64,000 bases of DNA, taken from assembly GCA_009777715.1 (NCBI GenBank), contig WRLH01000004.1:79088-143087 (forward strand). Reading direction: 5' to 3'. Made by a program: the position numbers and the translations under genes. Source of the stretch: Lachnospiraceae bacterium (GTDB lineage Bacteria > Bacillota > Clostridia > Lachnospirales > Lachnospiraceae). Below the pieces are notes generated by a model, which ran no database searches, was not told where the DNA came from, and saw only the letters and a list, made by a program, of their open reading frames with translations. This document shows positions 54,602-63,093 of this stretch, one piece after another. The stretch's first letter is position 1. Each line of letters begins with the position of its first letter.

Positions 54602-56932
54602 TTATACCTCCTTAATATGTTCTGAAATTTTTAACTGGCGAATATCACAAATCCCTATTAATGCGGCGATGTATACGCATAATGCAATCAACAGCGGTGA
54701 AAACAGATAAGAGAAGAACGGATTTACCACAAAATTAAACGATGAAGCACCGAAAGACGATACTAACGCAACACCAACCAGTTCGCCCGCAGTATTTGCG
54801 AGAACGGTTCCGATGACTACGCCGACTATTAACACAATAACCGTGCGTGTTAAATATTGCCTGCGAATATCCGAACCTGTAAACCCCAATGATTTCAAAA
54901 TGGCTATTGAATATCTGTCTTTTATGATTAACATTTTCATAAATAACAGAGTGATGAGTGCCGAAAGCATTATTGTTACAGCAATAGAAGCGTAAGAAGC
55001 CGTTTCTACAGCTTCTATAGTAGAGCCGAATGTTTGCCCGATAAGTTCTTCCACGCTTGAAACTCTTGAAAACGGGAATGTTTCCTTATATTGCAGAGCT
55101 TTTGTTGCTGTAAGCGAAGAATCATTAAAAGCAATCGGTATGCTGCTCCAAAGAATTTCACTTGGGTCTGTTTCAAAAACCGCTTTTGATGTTCTGCCGC
55201 CGTTAGTAACATCAGAGTAAATTCCGCTTACGGTAAGATTTTTGTTTTCGCCATCAACGGTCAATGTTACCGTATCACCGACATCTTTGCCTAAATCATC
55301 GGCATATAGCACAGAGAGGGCAATTTCCGCCGCTGTCCGCGGTTCACGTCCTTTTGAATAAGTTATGGGGAATACCGTGTGGTCGCCTATCTCCACGCGC
55401 AATCGTCCCACAGAATCGTCATCGGCGATTGTTTCAAACATTTTGCATATCAACACGGTATAAGCTGATATGCTGCTGTCATTTTTGAGCGTATCGGTAA
55501 TCTCTGCTGTTTTTTCTAATAGGTTTTCTGTCTGTGTTTGATTGGTGTCGATACGCATATCACATTGACCGATACCGAGATAAGAAATAAAACTTTTATC
55601 TGAAACGGTGTTGTGAATATTCTGCGGCACATTGATGATAAACGAAGTTATTACCAATACCATAAACATAGTTGCGTAAAGTTTCTTTTTGGATAACACA
55701 TCTTTAATTCCAAGAAATACATTGCTTGAAAATAATCGATTACGGCTTAACTGTAATCCCCTTGTCGGTTTTGATTTTTCCTCCGGTGTGCCGAGCCGTA
55801 TTGCCTGTGCCGCCGAGATTTTGCGAAAACGCCGCAGAACTCCGCTTACATAGAGCATGACAATCATAAATATTGCCGCAGAGCCTACAAATCCAAATAG
55901 AACACCGAGTAAAGAATTATCGCTTTTGCCCATGTAAATGCGAATATTCTCCATAAACGGCTCTTGTATAAATAACGAAATTACAAACCCTAAAACGCAA
56001 GCGACACCCGCTATCGCGCTATATTTCGCCATATACAATTTCTTGATGTGCGATACCCTTAGTCCAATCGCTTTCAATACGCCTATTTCCCTGTAATCCT
56101 CCTCCACTTTGGCAAGTAAAGTAAAACGGATGCACAAGAATGTTACGGCGATAACAAGCAAGCCGATTAACACCAACACGGCAATCATAATTCCGTCAGT
56201 AATTGCGTTCATCGTTCTTACAAGCCCATAATTGATAGCAGGTGTGCCGTTTGCCGGAAGTCCGGCTTCTATATATTCCGATTCAAAAGCGGATACAGGA
56301 TAATCATTCATAAAACGAAACTCTATCAGATACTCCATGATACCGAAATCTCGTATTTTTTCATAATCGTTTTCACTTACGATAAAACGCTTTGACCCTG
56401 CAATTCCGGCGTTCATTAGAGAATCTCTTGTAAATCCCGCAATAGTAAATGTAACATCGCGTATTGTTACCGTGTCGCCGAGTTTAGCCGCACCTTCACG
56501 CATATAGTAAACAGGAACATAAATCTCGCCATCGGCAGGATTTATAATCTCGCTGTTCAAATCCAATAAAAAATCGAAATCCTTGCTTTGCGTTGAAAAA
56601 CCGTTATCCTGTATGCTCCATGCAAGAGAATTGTCAGCGATAATAATCTCCGCGCCGTCGATATTCAAAAATTCAAGCACTTGGAACGCCTCGACATTAT
56701 TATGCGTGTCTGCAAAATTCTGTAACTGCTCCATATCAAAATCGCCCATGTGCATTTGCAAGAAATGCGGCGTTTTTGCCTGAATAAGCATATTGTCGAT
56801 TGAACCGAGTAAGTTCACAAGCAGCATAACGGCAAGTGAAGTGAGCATAGCGGCTACAAGGATAAAAATTGTAATCGTTAATGTAATCAGCTTGCTTTTC
56901 TTTATATCGTTTTTAATGAGTTTGCTGAACAT
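54602..56932 (-). CDS. FtsX-like ABC transporter permease
   Basis: 776 residues with a first membrane helix at about 17-40, a large extracytoplasmic domain (about 45-250), three helices (about 255-380), a second external domain (about 445-625) and three final helices. This duplicated FtsX/MacB layout is typical of BceB- or YtrF-like exporters; DRYSIAILKSLGFT and EDYREIGVLKAIGL are the two FtsX coupling motifs. It partners the ATPase encoded just after. Confidence 0.93.
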   Translation of the reverse strand: MFSKLIKNDIKKSKLITLTITIFILVAAMLTSLAVMLLVNLLGSIDNMLIQAKTPHFLQMHMGDFDMEQLQNFADTHNNVEAFQVLEFLNIDGAEIIIADNSLAWSIQDNGFSTQSKDFDFLLDLNSEIINPADGEIYVPVYYMREGAAKLGDTVTIRDVTFTIAGFTRDSLMNAGIAGSKRFIVSENDYEKIRDFGIMEYLIEFRFMNDYPVSAFESEYIEAGLPANGTPAINYGLVRTMNAITDGIMIAVLVLIGLLVIAVTFLCIRFTLLAKVEEDYREIGVLKAIGLRVSHIKKLYMAKYSAIAGVACVLGFVISLFIQEPFMENIRIYMGKSDNSLLGVLFGFVGSAAIFMIVMLYVSGVLRRFRKISAAQAIRLGTPEEKSKPTRGLQLSRNRLFSSNVFLGIKDVLSKKKLYATMFMVLVITSFIINVPQNIHNTVSDKSFISYLGIGQCDMRIDTNQTQTENLLEKTAEITDTLKNDSSISAYTVLICKMFETIADDDSVGRLRVEIGDHTVFPITYSKGREPRTAAEIALSVLYADDLGKDVGDTVTLTVDGENKNLTVSGIYSDVTNGGRTSKAVFETDPSEILWSSIPIAFNDSSLTATKALQYKETFPFSRVSSVEELIGQTFGSTIEAVETASYASIAVTIMLSALITLLFMKMLIIKDRYSIAILKSLGFTGSDIRRQYLTRTVIVLIVGVVIGTVLANTAGELVGVALVSSFGASSFNFVVNPFFSYLFSPLLIALCVYIAALIGICDIRQLKISEHIKEV

Positions 56933-56952
56933 GGTAAACCTCCAATTTAATG

Positions 56953-56993
56953 ATTTCGTTTCGTTTTCCCGTCGGACGGGAGTGTGCTTGTTA
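56953..56993. repeat. Stop-codon-anchored palindromic repeat, copy 3
   Basis: ATTTCGTTTCGTTTT, palindrome CCCGTCGGACGGG and AGTGTGCTTG, then TTA, the stop of the amidase gene. Relative to copies 1 and 2 the palindrome differs by C-to-T and G-to-A at paired positions, so pairing is kept. Confidence 0.87.
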
Positions 56994-58052
56994 AGGTTTC
57001 AACTCAAATTCAATCAAATTATCAGTATTACGATTAGCGAAAATAACGCCATTCAAACTCGACAAATTATAAACCACAGACCATTGAAGCTTATCCTCAT
57101 CATTAGCAATAACGCCTATTTCCGCAAGTAAATCTAAAGCCTGTTCTTCGCTTAAAGTTCCATTATTATTCTCAATTTCAAACTTTACTTTATCGTATCT
57201 TTCAAATTCATCAAACCCCTCGCCGACATTCAAATCGTTATAAGCGATAAAGTTTGAAGCAATCTGATAGTTTTCGCTCGTTGTTACAACTTGTAAATCG
57301 TCATCGTAGTATTCGACTAAAACAGAGCTGCCGCTTGCATCGGCGATTAAAAAGTGACAGTCAATCCCGCCGGAAAAGTAGATGTTATATTGCCTTAAAA
57401 GCTCAACCGCTTCGTCAACTGTCGCCGCCTTGTCTAAGACTAACCTTATGGCGGTAGTTGTGTTCAGCGTTACTTTATTTTCGTCAAACTGCGGCTCGGC
57501 TTCGGGAACAGCTAAAAGCGCGATGGCTAACCCTTTTTCATTCATCCCGTCAAATGGTAGGAATGGCGCGGCAAGCGTCAAAAAGCTGTTTATGTTCAAG
57601 CCGCTCGGTAGATTGCCCTCTGAATACCCCACGAACGACAGATTAACGGTTGATATTGAAGCGTATCCGTTTTTGGGTCGGGTCACGACTTGCATGGAAG
57701 GCGCATAATCAAAGTCAAAGTTTCTGCCGTATATCACTTCACCGTCGCCGTTACGGGTGATAAACGCCGTACAGCCGCCGCCGGTAATGTTGAGGTCAAT
57801 CGGCAAGCCTTTCAACAATCGGCGAATCACGAAGTTTTCTATGTCACGGTCGCTTGAAGCTCCTGTCAAAAGGAAATCGTCAAAGCCGTAATCCCCGTAG
57901 TATGTCATTTGAAACATACCGTAGTCGTCTACTTTTTTGATTGACGACAGACTCCGCAGCTCATTCCAAAACAGGGCGATAATCACAAGCGTAAGTATAA
58001 GAAGTATGCTTAACAGGATAATTCCTGTTCTTTTAAGAATTTTCTTTTTCAT
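56991..58052 (-). CDS. Membrane-anchored Ntn amidase, linear amide C-N hydrolase family (paralogue 1)
   Basis: 353 residues. A membrane anchor (about 9-30) is followed by a 60-residue lead and the Ntn nucleophile C94 in TGGGCTAFITRN; GRNFDFDY and NEKGLAIALLAVPEAE are conserved in choloylglycine/penicillin V acylase-like enzymes, where autocleavage frees the cysteine. It should act outside the membrane on an amide, for example an acylated signal, bile salt or antibiotic. Its start overlaps DUF998 by 4 bases. A paralogue lies at 59917-60981. Confidence 0.87.
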   Translation of the reverse strand: MKKKILKRTGIILLSILLILTLVIIALFWNELRSLSSIKKVDDYGMFQMTYYGDYGFDDFLLTGASSDRDIENFVIRRLLKGLPIDLNITGGGCTAFITRNGDGEVIYGRNFDFDYAPSMQVVTRPKNGYASISTVNLSFVGYSEGNLPSGLNINSFLTLAAPFLPFDGMNEKGLAIALLAVPEAEPQFDENKVTLNTTTAIRLVLDKAATVDEAVELLRQYNIYFSGGIDCHFLIADASGSSVLVEYYDDDLQVVTTSENYQIASNFIAYNDLNVGEGFDEFERYDKVKFEIENNNGTLSEEQALDLLAEIGVIANDEDKLQWSVVYNLSSLNGVIFANRNTDNLIEFELKP

Positions 58053-58687
58053 TGCGCTTTCCCTCCACGTTCCAAATAACCGTAAACCCCCAACACAGCT
58101 GTAAATACAACCGCGCTATACACGGAAAACCGCTCCGGGACTCCGAAATAATCAGCGGGTACGACATTTACGCCGATTACGCCCAAAAACATAAACCCCA
58201 AAGAAATCAGCGATACTACAGCTAAAGGTTTATCCCCTTTGCTTTTGAAACCGCCGACAGCAATCAGCACGAGCGAAGCGATTGACAGAGCAACGACCAA
58301 TGCAGTCACCACATACAAGTGCATTATGTCTTGAAAACTCCCTGCGTATCCACTTTCCGATAAAGGGAAAAGCGCATAGCCAACGGCTGATATGAAATTC
58401 ATCGCGGTGAACAGATAAACGCCAAGCCGTAAAATTCTGTTGGCGTTTCCTTGTACAACAACGCAAACCATCGCACAGCATAAGCAACTGAATATGCCGT
58501 ATATGGAGGAAAGCCCGCTTGCAATAACGAAAGACGGCGCGGAAGTAGCGGTCAAATCGCTGACGGCTTGGCTCATCCAATCATAATTCGGATAATACAT
58601 TGCCCCGACTATATCGTGGAGTATGTAAAACACGAGCCCGATCACGCCGGATAAGCAGAACCAATTTGTAAGTTTTCTGTTTTTCAT
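58049..58687 (-). CDS. DUF998 membrane protein
   Basis: 212 residues, six hydrophobic helices. It opens with a helix and HDIVGAMYYPNYDWMSQAVSDL, the DUF998 motif in which an aspartate-rich loop follows the first helix. Role unknown. It is translationally linked (ATGA overlap) to the amidase gene. Confidence 0.85.
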   Translation of the reverse strand: MKNRKLTNWFCLSGVIGLVFYILHDIVGAMYYPNYDWMSQAVSDLTATSAPSFVIASGLSSIYGIFSCLCCAMVCVVVQGNANRILRLGVYLFTAMNFISAVGYALFPLSESGYAGSFQDIMHLYVVTALVVALSIASLVLIAVGGFKSKGDKPLAVVSLISLGFMFLGVIGVNVVPADYFGVPERFSVYSAVVFTAVLGVYGYLERGGKAQ

Positions 58688-58691
58688 CGTT

Positions 58692-58946
58692 TCACTCCGC
58701 TTTCTCTTTATGGGCTGTAATAATTGAGAAATTACTGGTATTGACGGTTATCACGCACCCGTCAACGCTTGCATACCAATTCTTGCCCTTTCTGATTATG
58801 TCCGCAGCGGCTGCAATTTTCTGTTTGCACCACTGGGCAGGGTCGTCTGTATCAAGGCTTAGATTTTTCCTGATTCTCTCAGCGCCCAGCGCGGTTGTGT
58901 GCAGCTTATCAAGATTGGCGATTAAATTATTGTCCATCATAATCAT
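58692..58946 (-). CDS. DUF3781 small protein
   Basis: 84 residues: LDKLHTTALGAERIRKNLSL, WCKQKI, RKGKNWYASVDGCVITVN and SIITAHK, as in DUF3781. No membrane segment. AGGAGG precedes the start; the ATG shares a base with the stop of the oxidoreductase remnant. Function unknown. Confidence 0.82.
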   Translation of the reverse strand: MIMMDNNLIANLDKLHTTALGAERIRKNLSLDTDDPAQWCKQKIAAAADIIRKGKNWYASVDGCVITVNTSNFSIITAHKEKAE

Positions 58947-59035
58947 TAACCCCTCCTCATCCGTTTCCGCAACACAACAAACGTTGCGCTCAGTCCGGCG
59001 ATGCCGCCTCCGATAACGGTGACTTTCTTATCCAC
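58946..59035 (-). pseudogene. Remnant N-terminus of an FAD/NAD-binding oxidoreductase
   Basis: From GTG 59035 the frame reads VDKKVTVIGGGIAGLSATF and stops after 29 residues. GGGIAGLSA is the dinucleotide-binding loop at the start of amine-oxidase or phytoene-desaturase-like flavoproteins. The rest of the gene is gone. It keeps a GGGAGGG site, so it may still be translated as a short coupling peptide. Confidence 0.65.
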
Positions 59036-59897
59036 GATTACCCTCCCTAAAATGCCCCAATAACCTAATATTAAGGAACAGCGCGATGATTCCAAGTATG
59101 ACAAACAAGATAACCAAGCCTAATAGTTGAGCAAATTCAATCGTGATTCCCAAATTTGACTGCATGATTGTCTGGGATATTACGCATACGGCTACTCCCG
59201 TCAGCAGAGTAAGTATAATTGGCGCAATCTGATATGCGACCGCTTTTTTCTTCAAAAGCATTACCCCGCAATACAGCGCCAATGGCAAGATAATGGCTAA
59301 ATCAATAACAAAAGTTGGTTCTGTCGTGTATATGTCAATAATCTCCATTGGCTCTCCAGATATTACCGCAGGCAAGATAAAAGCTATCCATTGTAGCGTG
59401 GAACAGCCCGCGATGATTATAAACAATGCCGTGCCTGTCAAGCGTTTAGCATACAAGCCGCTGTCGAATGACTTTTTCCTCAGTAACTCACTCATTGATA
59501 TGGCAAACGCAAAGAATGAGCTACCGAATTGCACAAGATAAAGCAAAAACAGTCTGTTGAGCGTAACGCCCATGACAAGGCAGGTTGACGCATACAGGAT
59601 AATCGAGAGCAATCCGCATCGTAGAAACGGGGCGTATGGTTTCTTTCTCAGAAAAATCACAATGCAAATCAAAGCAAAAGCCGTGATTATGATTGCAATG
59701 TCCGTTCCTTTGGTAGCGCCCGCTTTCATGAGCGAATCATTGGCATAAATGCCGTCACCGTACAAAGTCACGGTCTGCCCGTAGATATTCTGAACGGCTC
59801 TTTGCTCACCGCCAAAAGAGTAAAACAGGCCAAAGCAAGCAGATATAACCGCCGTGACCGCGGCCAATGATGATAAAACGGTTTTTGATTTTTCCAT
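59028..59897 (-). CDS. Multi-pass membrane protein, family not recognised
   Basis: 289 residues from ATG 59897 (MEKSKTVLSSLAAVTAVISA) with GGAGG close before. About eight hydrophobic helices, one external loop after the first (VQNIYGQTVTLYGDGIYAND). It lies between the second amidase and the oxidoreductase remnant in one transcription unit. Confidence 0.7.
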   Translation of the reverse strand: MEKSKTVLSSLAAVTAVISACFGLFYSFGGEQRAVQNIYGQTVTLYGDGIYANDSLMKAGATKGTDIAIIITAFALICIVIFLRKKPYAPFLRCGLLSIILYASTCLVMGVTLNRLFLLYLVQFGSSFFAFAISMSELLRKKSFDSGLYAKRLTGTALFIIIAGCSTLQWIAFILPAVISGEPMEIIDIYTTEPTFVIDLAIILPLALYCGVMLLKKKAVAYQIAPIILTLLTGVAVCVISQTIMQSNLGITIEFAQLLGLVILFVILGIIALFLNIRLLGHFREGNRG

Positions 59898-59916
59898 GTT
59901 GCCTCCTATAATGGTT

Positions 59917-60981
59917 TCATCGGTATACCTGAAATCCATACTCCTTCTCAAAGTCCTCTTTCAGATAGAACGTGACCGTTCCTGCGGATTGACTGTAAAC
60001 CGCGCTCCATTGTGTTACCCATTGGGGTTCAAAGCCATTTGTCGAGCGGACTTCGCGCAAAATGTTTTTTATGCCTTGTTCATCAAGTATGCCTTCGTTT
60101 TCGGTGTATGCGCCGTACAGAATGTCATACCGCTGCTTTGAAAGCTCGCCGCCAAAACCAAACCATTCCCCCGGCGTCAGGAAGAAGTTTGTGACAACAG
60201 GCGCGTCTGTAACAAACATGATGTTGTCGATGTATTCAACGACAATGGAGCGGCCTGTCGCGTCGGATATGGCAAGATGGTGCATGATGCCCATATCCGA
60301 GTGCATATTATATTGTTCAAGGAGCGCGATTGCTTCATCAACCGTCGCGGCATAATCCAGAAGCAGGCGTATGGCGGTCGTGGTGGTTATGTTGGGCTTG
60401 CCTGTGTCCTGATGGGTCTCGCCCGCGTCCTCAATAATCAGATCCGCGACGCATAAGCCTTTTTCGTTCATGCCGTCAAGGGGCGCGTAAGGCGCGCCGA
60501 GCGCAAGTACAGAATTGAACAAGCTATCCGGCAGATAGTCCGGGCTGTATCCGATGAAATACAGATTTACGGTTGATATAGAGCGGTAGCCGTTCGGCGG
60601 CGCGGTTTCCACAATCATTACCGCGCAATCTTCCCAATCGAAGTTGCGCCCGAATACGCGCTCGCCGCTTTCGTTTTCCGCCGCAATCGTGCTGCACCCT
60701 CCGCTGTTTTCCGTGACTGTGTGCTTGTAGAAACCTTTAGATATATAAGAGGTAAGGTATTCCGCAAGTTCATCGTTTGACTTTGCTCCCCCTTGCGCTA
60801 GAAAGCCGTCAAAACCGTAATCCCCGTAATACTGCATTGTGTAGAGGCGCGGGTTGTCGTTAATCATCTTAATCGTGTTGATTACGCCAATTTCTTTCCT
60901 GAACATCAGGTAGGCACTTGTCCCCAACACAAGCAAAAGCGCAAGTATTGCCGATAATGAAATTGCGATTACCTTTTTCAC
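59917..60981 (-). CDS. Membrane-anchored Ntn amidase, linear amide C-N hydrolase family (paralogue 2)
   Basis: 354 residues with anchor at 6-26 and nucleophile C96 in NSGGCSTIAAEN; GRNFDWEDC and NEKGLCVADLIIEDAGE follow. It shares YYGDYGFDGFLAQG-like lead sequence and overall layout with the protein at 56991-58052 (YYGDYGFDDFLLTG), so the two are duplicates. Base composition is clearly richer in GC than in the origin genes. Substrate unknown. Confidence 0.87.
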   Translation of the reverse strand: MKKVIAISLSAILALLLVLGTSAYLMFRKEIGVINTIKMINDNPRLYTMQYYGDYGFDGFLAQGGAKSNDELAEYLTSYISKGFYKHTVTENSGGCSTIAAENESGERVFGRNFDWEDCAVMIVETAPPNGYRSISTVNLYFIGYSPDYLPDSLFNSVLALGAPYAPLDGMNEKGLCVADLIIEDAGETHQDTGKPNITTTTAIRLLLDYAATVDEAIALLEQYNMHSDMGIMHHLAISDATGRSIVVEYIDNIMFVTDAPVVTNFFLTPGEWFGFGGELSKQRYDILYGAYTENEGILDEQGIKNILREVRSTNGFEPQWVTQWSAVYSQSAGTVTFYLKEDFEKEYGFQVYR

Positions 60982-61021
60982 AACAAGCCCTCCTGATATA
61001 TCCAGAGATTCATACGTTTAA

Positions 61022-61987
61022 TTACGTCTCCTTGATAAAGTTTTCTATCGCTTTATTCACATCGTCGCCATGCCCTGTTATCATGTGGCCGCCTGTTTCA
61101 AATATAACGGTTTCCGCGTCGATCCGCGAAAGTAGCCGCTCGATGTTTTCAAACTTAGCCATCGGGTCGTCCATCGCGTGGATCGCTAAGATAGGGACAG
61201 TGATTTCCTCAACAGGGTAGTCATCATAATGGAGCATCATGTCAATGTTAGTGATGTCCGTGTCCGCGCGTATACCTTGTCTGCGGGGGTTCACAGGGAG
61301 CATGGTTTCGTACAGGGTGTTGCTGTCTACTTTCGACCCCATCATGGAATTGAAAATAAAGCTAAAGTATTTCATAGAAAACCACATGGGAAAATCGTTC
61401 ACGATAAAACTTGGCGGCCCCGTCATTCCGAGTTCCTTGATTTCTTCCGCGCTCCTCGGTTGATCCGGCGCACCAGATGACAGAAGTATCAGCCCCTTTG
61501 TCCTTTCGGGATATTCAAGCGCGAATCGGATTGCGGACGCACCGCCTGCGGAAGTAGCCAATATATATGCCTTGTCAATTTGCAGATCGTCAAGCAGATT
61601 CAGGAATACCCGCGCCTGATTTGCGGGAATCGGGCTTTCCGGCAATTCCGAGCCAGGATACCCAAACCTTGAAATAGATATTCTCCGATAACCGTTTCCC
61701 GTCAATTGGCTCAAACTTGCATAGCCCTGATCGTATCCGCCAAAAATGCCGTGCGATATAAAAATCACTTCGCCGTCACCCTCGTCAACATAAGACATTG
61801 TTCCGAATTCGGTATCTATCGTTCTTACGTCGTAAGCGTATAGCCTTTTGTACGCCGCTTGCATATCGTTGTTATATTGGATAGCGGTGATGATGCAAAA
61901 GGCAGCGATCAACCCAAGAATAATCCATAGAATCACTTTTTTGCGGCTCCTTTTTCGGGCTGTTCCGGTTTTTTTATTGGTGTTCAT
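61022..61987 (-). CDS. Membrane-anchored alpha/beta hydrolase
   Basis: 321 residues from ATG 61987 (MNTNKKTGTARKRSRKK). Basic tip then one helix (about 22-40). Alpha/beta-hydrolase features are SHGIFGGYDQGY (oxyanion region), nucleophile Ser in LATSAGGASAIR, an aspartate in AIHAMDDPMA and final histidine in TGGHMITGH. Probably the first gene of the amidase transcription unit. Substrate unknown. Confidence 0.85.
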   Translation of the reverse strand: MNTNKKTGTARKRSRKKVILWIILGLIAAFCIITAIQYNNDMQAAYKRLYAYDVRTIDTEFGTMSYVDEGDGEVIFISHGIFGGYDQGYASLSQLTGNGYRRISISRFGYPGSELPESPIPANQARVFLNLLDDLQIDKAYILATSAGGASAIRFALEYPERTKGLILLSSGAPDQPRSAEEIKELGMTGPPSFIVNDFPMWFSMKYFSFIFNSMMGSKVDSNTLYETMLPVNPRRQGIRADTDITNIDMMLHYDDYPVEEITVPILAIHAMDDPMAKFENIERLLSRIDAETVIFETGGHMITGHGDDVNKAIENFIKET

Positions 61988-62065
61988 TCGTTTTTCGCAC
62001 CCCAAACTCCTATAGGTGGAATCGTTGATTTATCGGCATTTACAATCATTTGTAGTTTAATGCTT

Positions 62066-62105
62066 GCATTTCATTTTCCCACAGGGCGGGAGTGTACTCA
62101 TACTA
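62066..62105. repeat. Stop-codon-anchored palindromic repeat, copy 4 (diverged)
   Basis: TTGCATTTCATTTT, then CCCACAGGGCGGG and AGTGTACTCATA followed by CTA, the stop of the next minus-strand gene. The palindrome is partly decayed. Confidence 0.75.
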
Positions 62106-62795
62106 TGCGATTGCGTTCCAATATAAGCAATGTATTAGTACGCATCCCCATGCGTTGCCCGTATAACGATAAGTCAGCAACATACCATATATGGCCACGA
62201 AAACGCCAATGGCTTCAATGCCGTAAGTGTGACCAACGACTATGTGGAGTAATAAGCAGTAAACGCCGCAAATGATAGCCCCCCAATTAAGAAAGCTATT
62301 CTTTGCAGGAAGCACTTTATTTATGCGATCATATAGAACGACATAGTAAAAACCCTCAAAAAAGCCCCAAGCCGTTGCTACAATGAGCAAACCGATTACA
62401 TTTACGGGAAAAGCGGAACTAAGGAGCGGTCTTGTAAAATGTACGCCTTGGAATGGCAGATAAGTAAAGCTTTCTTGCTGATACATGCGGAACAACAGCG
62501 ACGGCAAGCAAGCGAGAGCCGATAATAAAATGGTGAGTAAAAGTTTTTCTCTTTTCAATCCAAAACTTGCAAAAGTGTCTTTGCGAAGCACGCAGACGAT
62601 GCAGATTCCAAGCCCCATTGTTCCGAATTGAACACAAGCCCCCATAATCGTTTGCACTAAAAGCGGTTTTCCCAAATCTAATTGAAATATGACGTACACG
62701 ATACCCGAGATACCGTAAATTATGGCGAATGATAAAACAATAATTAATATATCGGCTATATTCTTCTTGCTTGCTTTTTGTGCCTGTTCGGTCAT
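62103..62795 (-). CDS. CPBP-like membrane protein with altered active-site motif
   Basis: 230 residues, six to seven helices. The CPBP layout is present, with FGLKREKLLLTILLSALACL and the later TYRYTGNAWGCVLIHCLYWN, but the glutamate pair EExxxR reads EGFYYVVLYDR here. It is therefore probably not an active glutamic protease of the usual type. A related family member begins at the left window edge. Confidence 0.7.
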   Translation of the reverse strand: MTEQAQKASKKNIADILIIVLSFAIIYGISGIVYVIFQLDLGKPLLVQTIMGACVQFGTMGLGICIVCVLRKDTFASFGLKREKLLLTILLSALACLPSLLFRMYQQESFTYLPFQGVHFTRPLLSSAFPVNVIGLLIVATAWGFFEGFYYVVLYDRINKVLPAKNSFLNWGAIICGVYCLLLHIVVGHTYGIEAIGVFVAIYGMLLTYRYTGNAWGCVLIHCLYWNAIA

Positions 62796-62860
62796 TGTTG
62801 CATCCCTCTCTTGTTTGTTACCTTAAAAGTCTTTTTTCGTCCAGTTTGCTAATCGCTATT

Positions 62861-63047
62861 AACAGGTTAAGAAACCTTCAAATGTTTCGCAAACCAATTC
62901 TCCTCCTTGGAGGAGTACCGCCGTAGGCGGGGAGGTGGTTTTCCCCGCAGGGCGTAAATTCCCAACTGCCGGCGCAGTCACCACCCCAGCGCTGACGCGC
63001 CACCCCTCCAAGGAGGGGAATTGGACGGAGTCCACGCTTAACCTGTT
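62861..63047. mobile_element. MITE-like nested inverted-repeat element
   Basis: Outer perfect inverted repeats AACAGGTTAAG (62861-62871) and CTTAACCTGTT (63037-63047) enclose inner 22-base inverted repeats (62894-62915 and 63003-63024, 20/22 matching) around CCAATTC and CCTCCTTGGAGG. The middle is GC-rich and non-coding. About 187 bases, no transposase. It fills the 298-base gap between two genes. Confidence 0.7.
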
Positions 63048-63093
63048 GACATTGGTTTTCTAGCCATATACAACCGATTAAGCTGTGTGCTTG

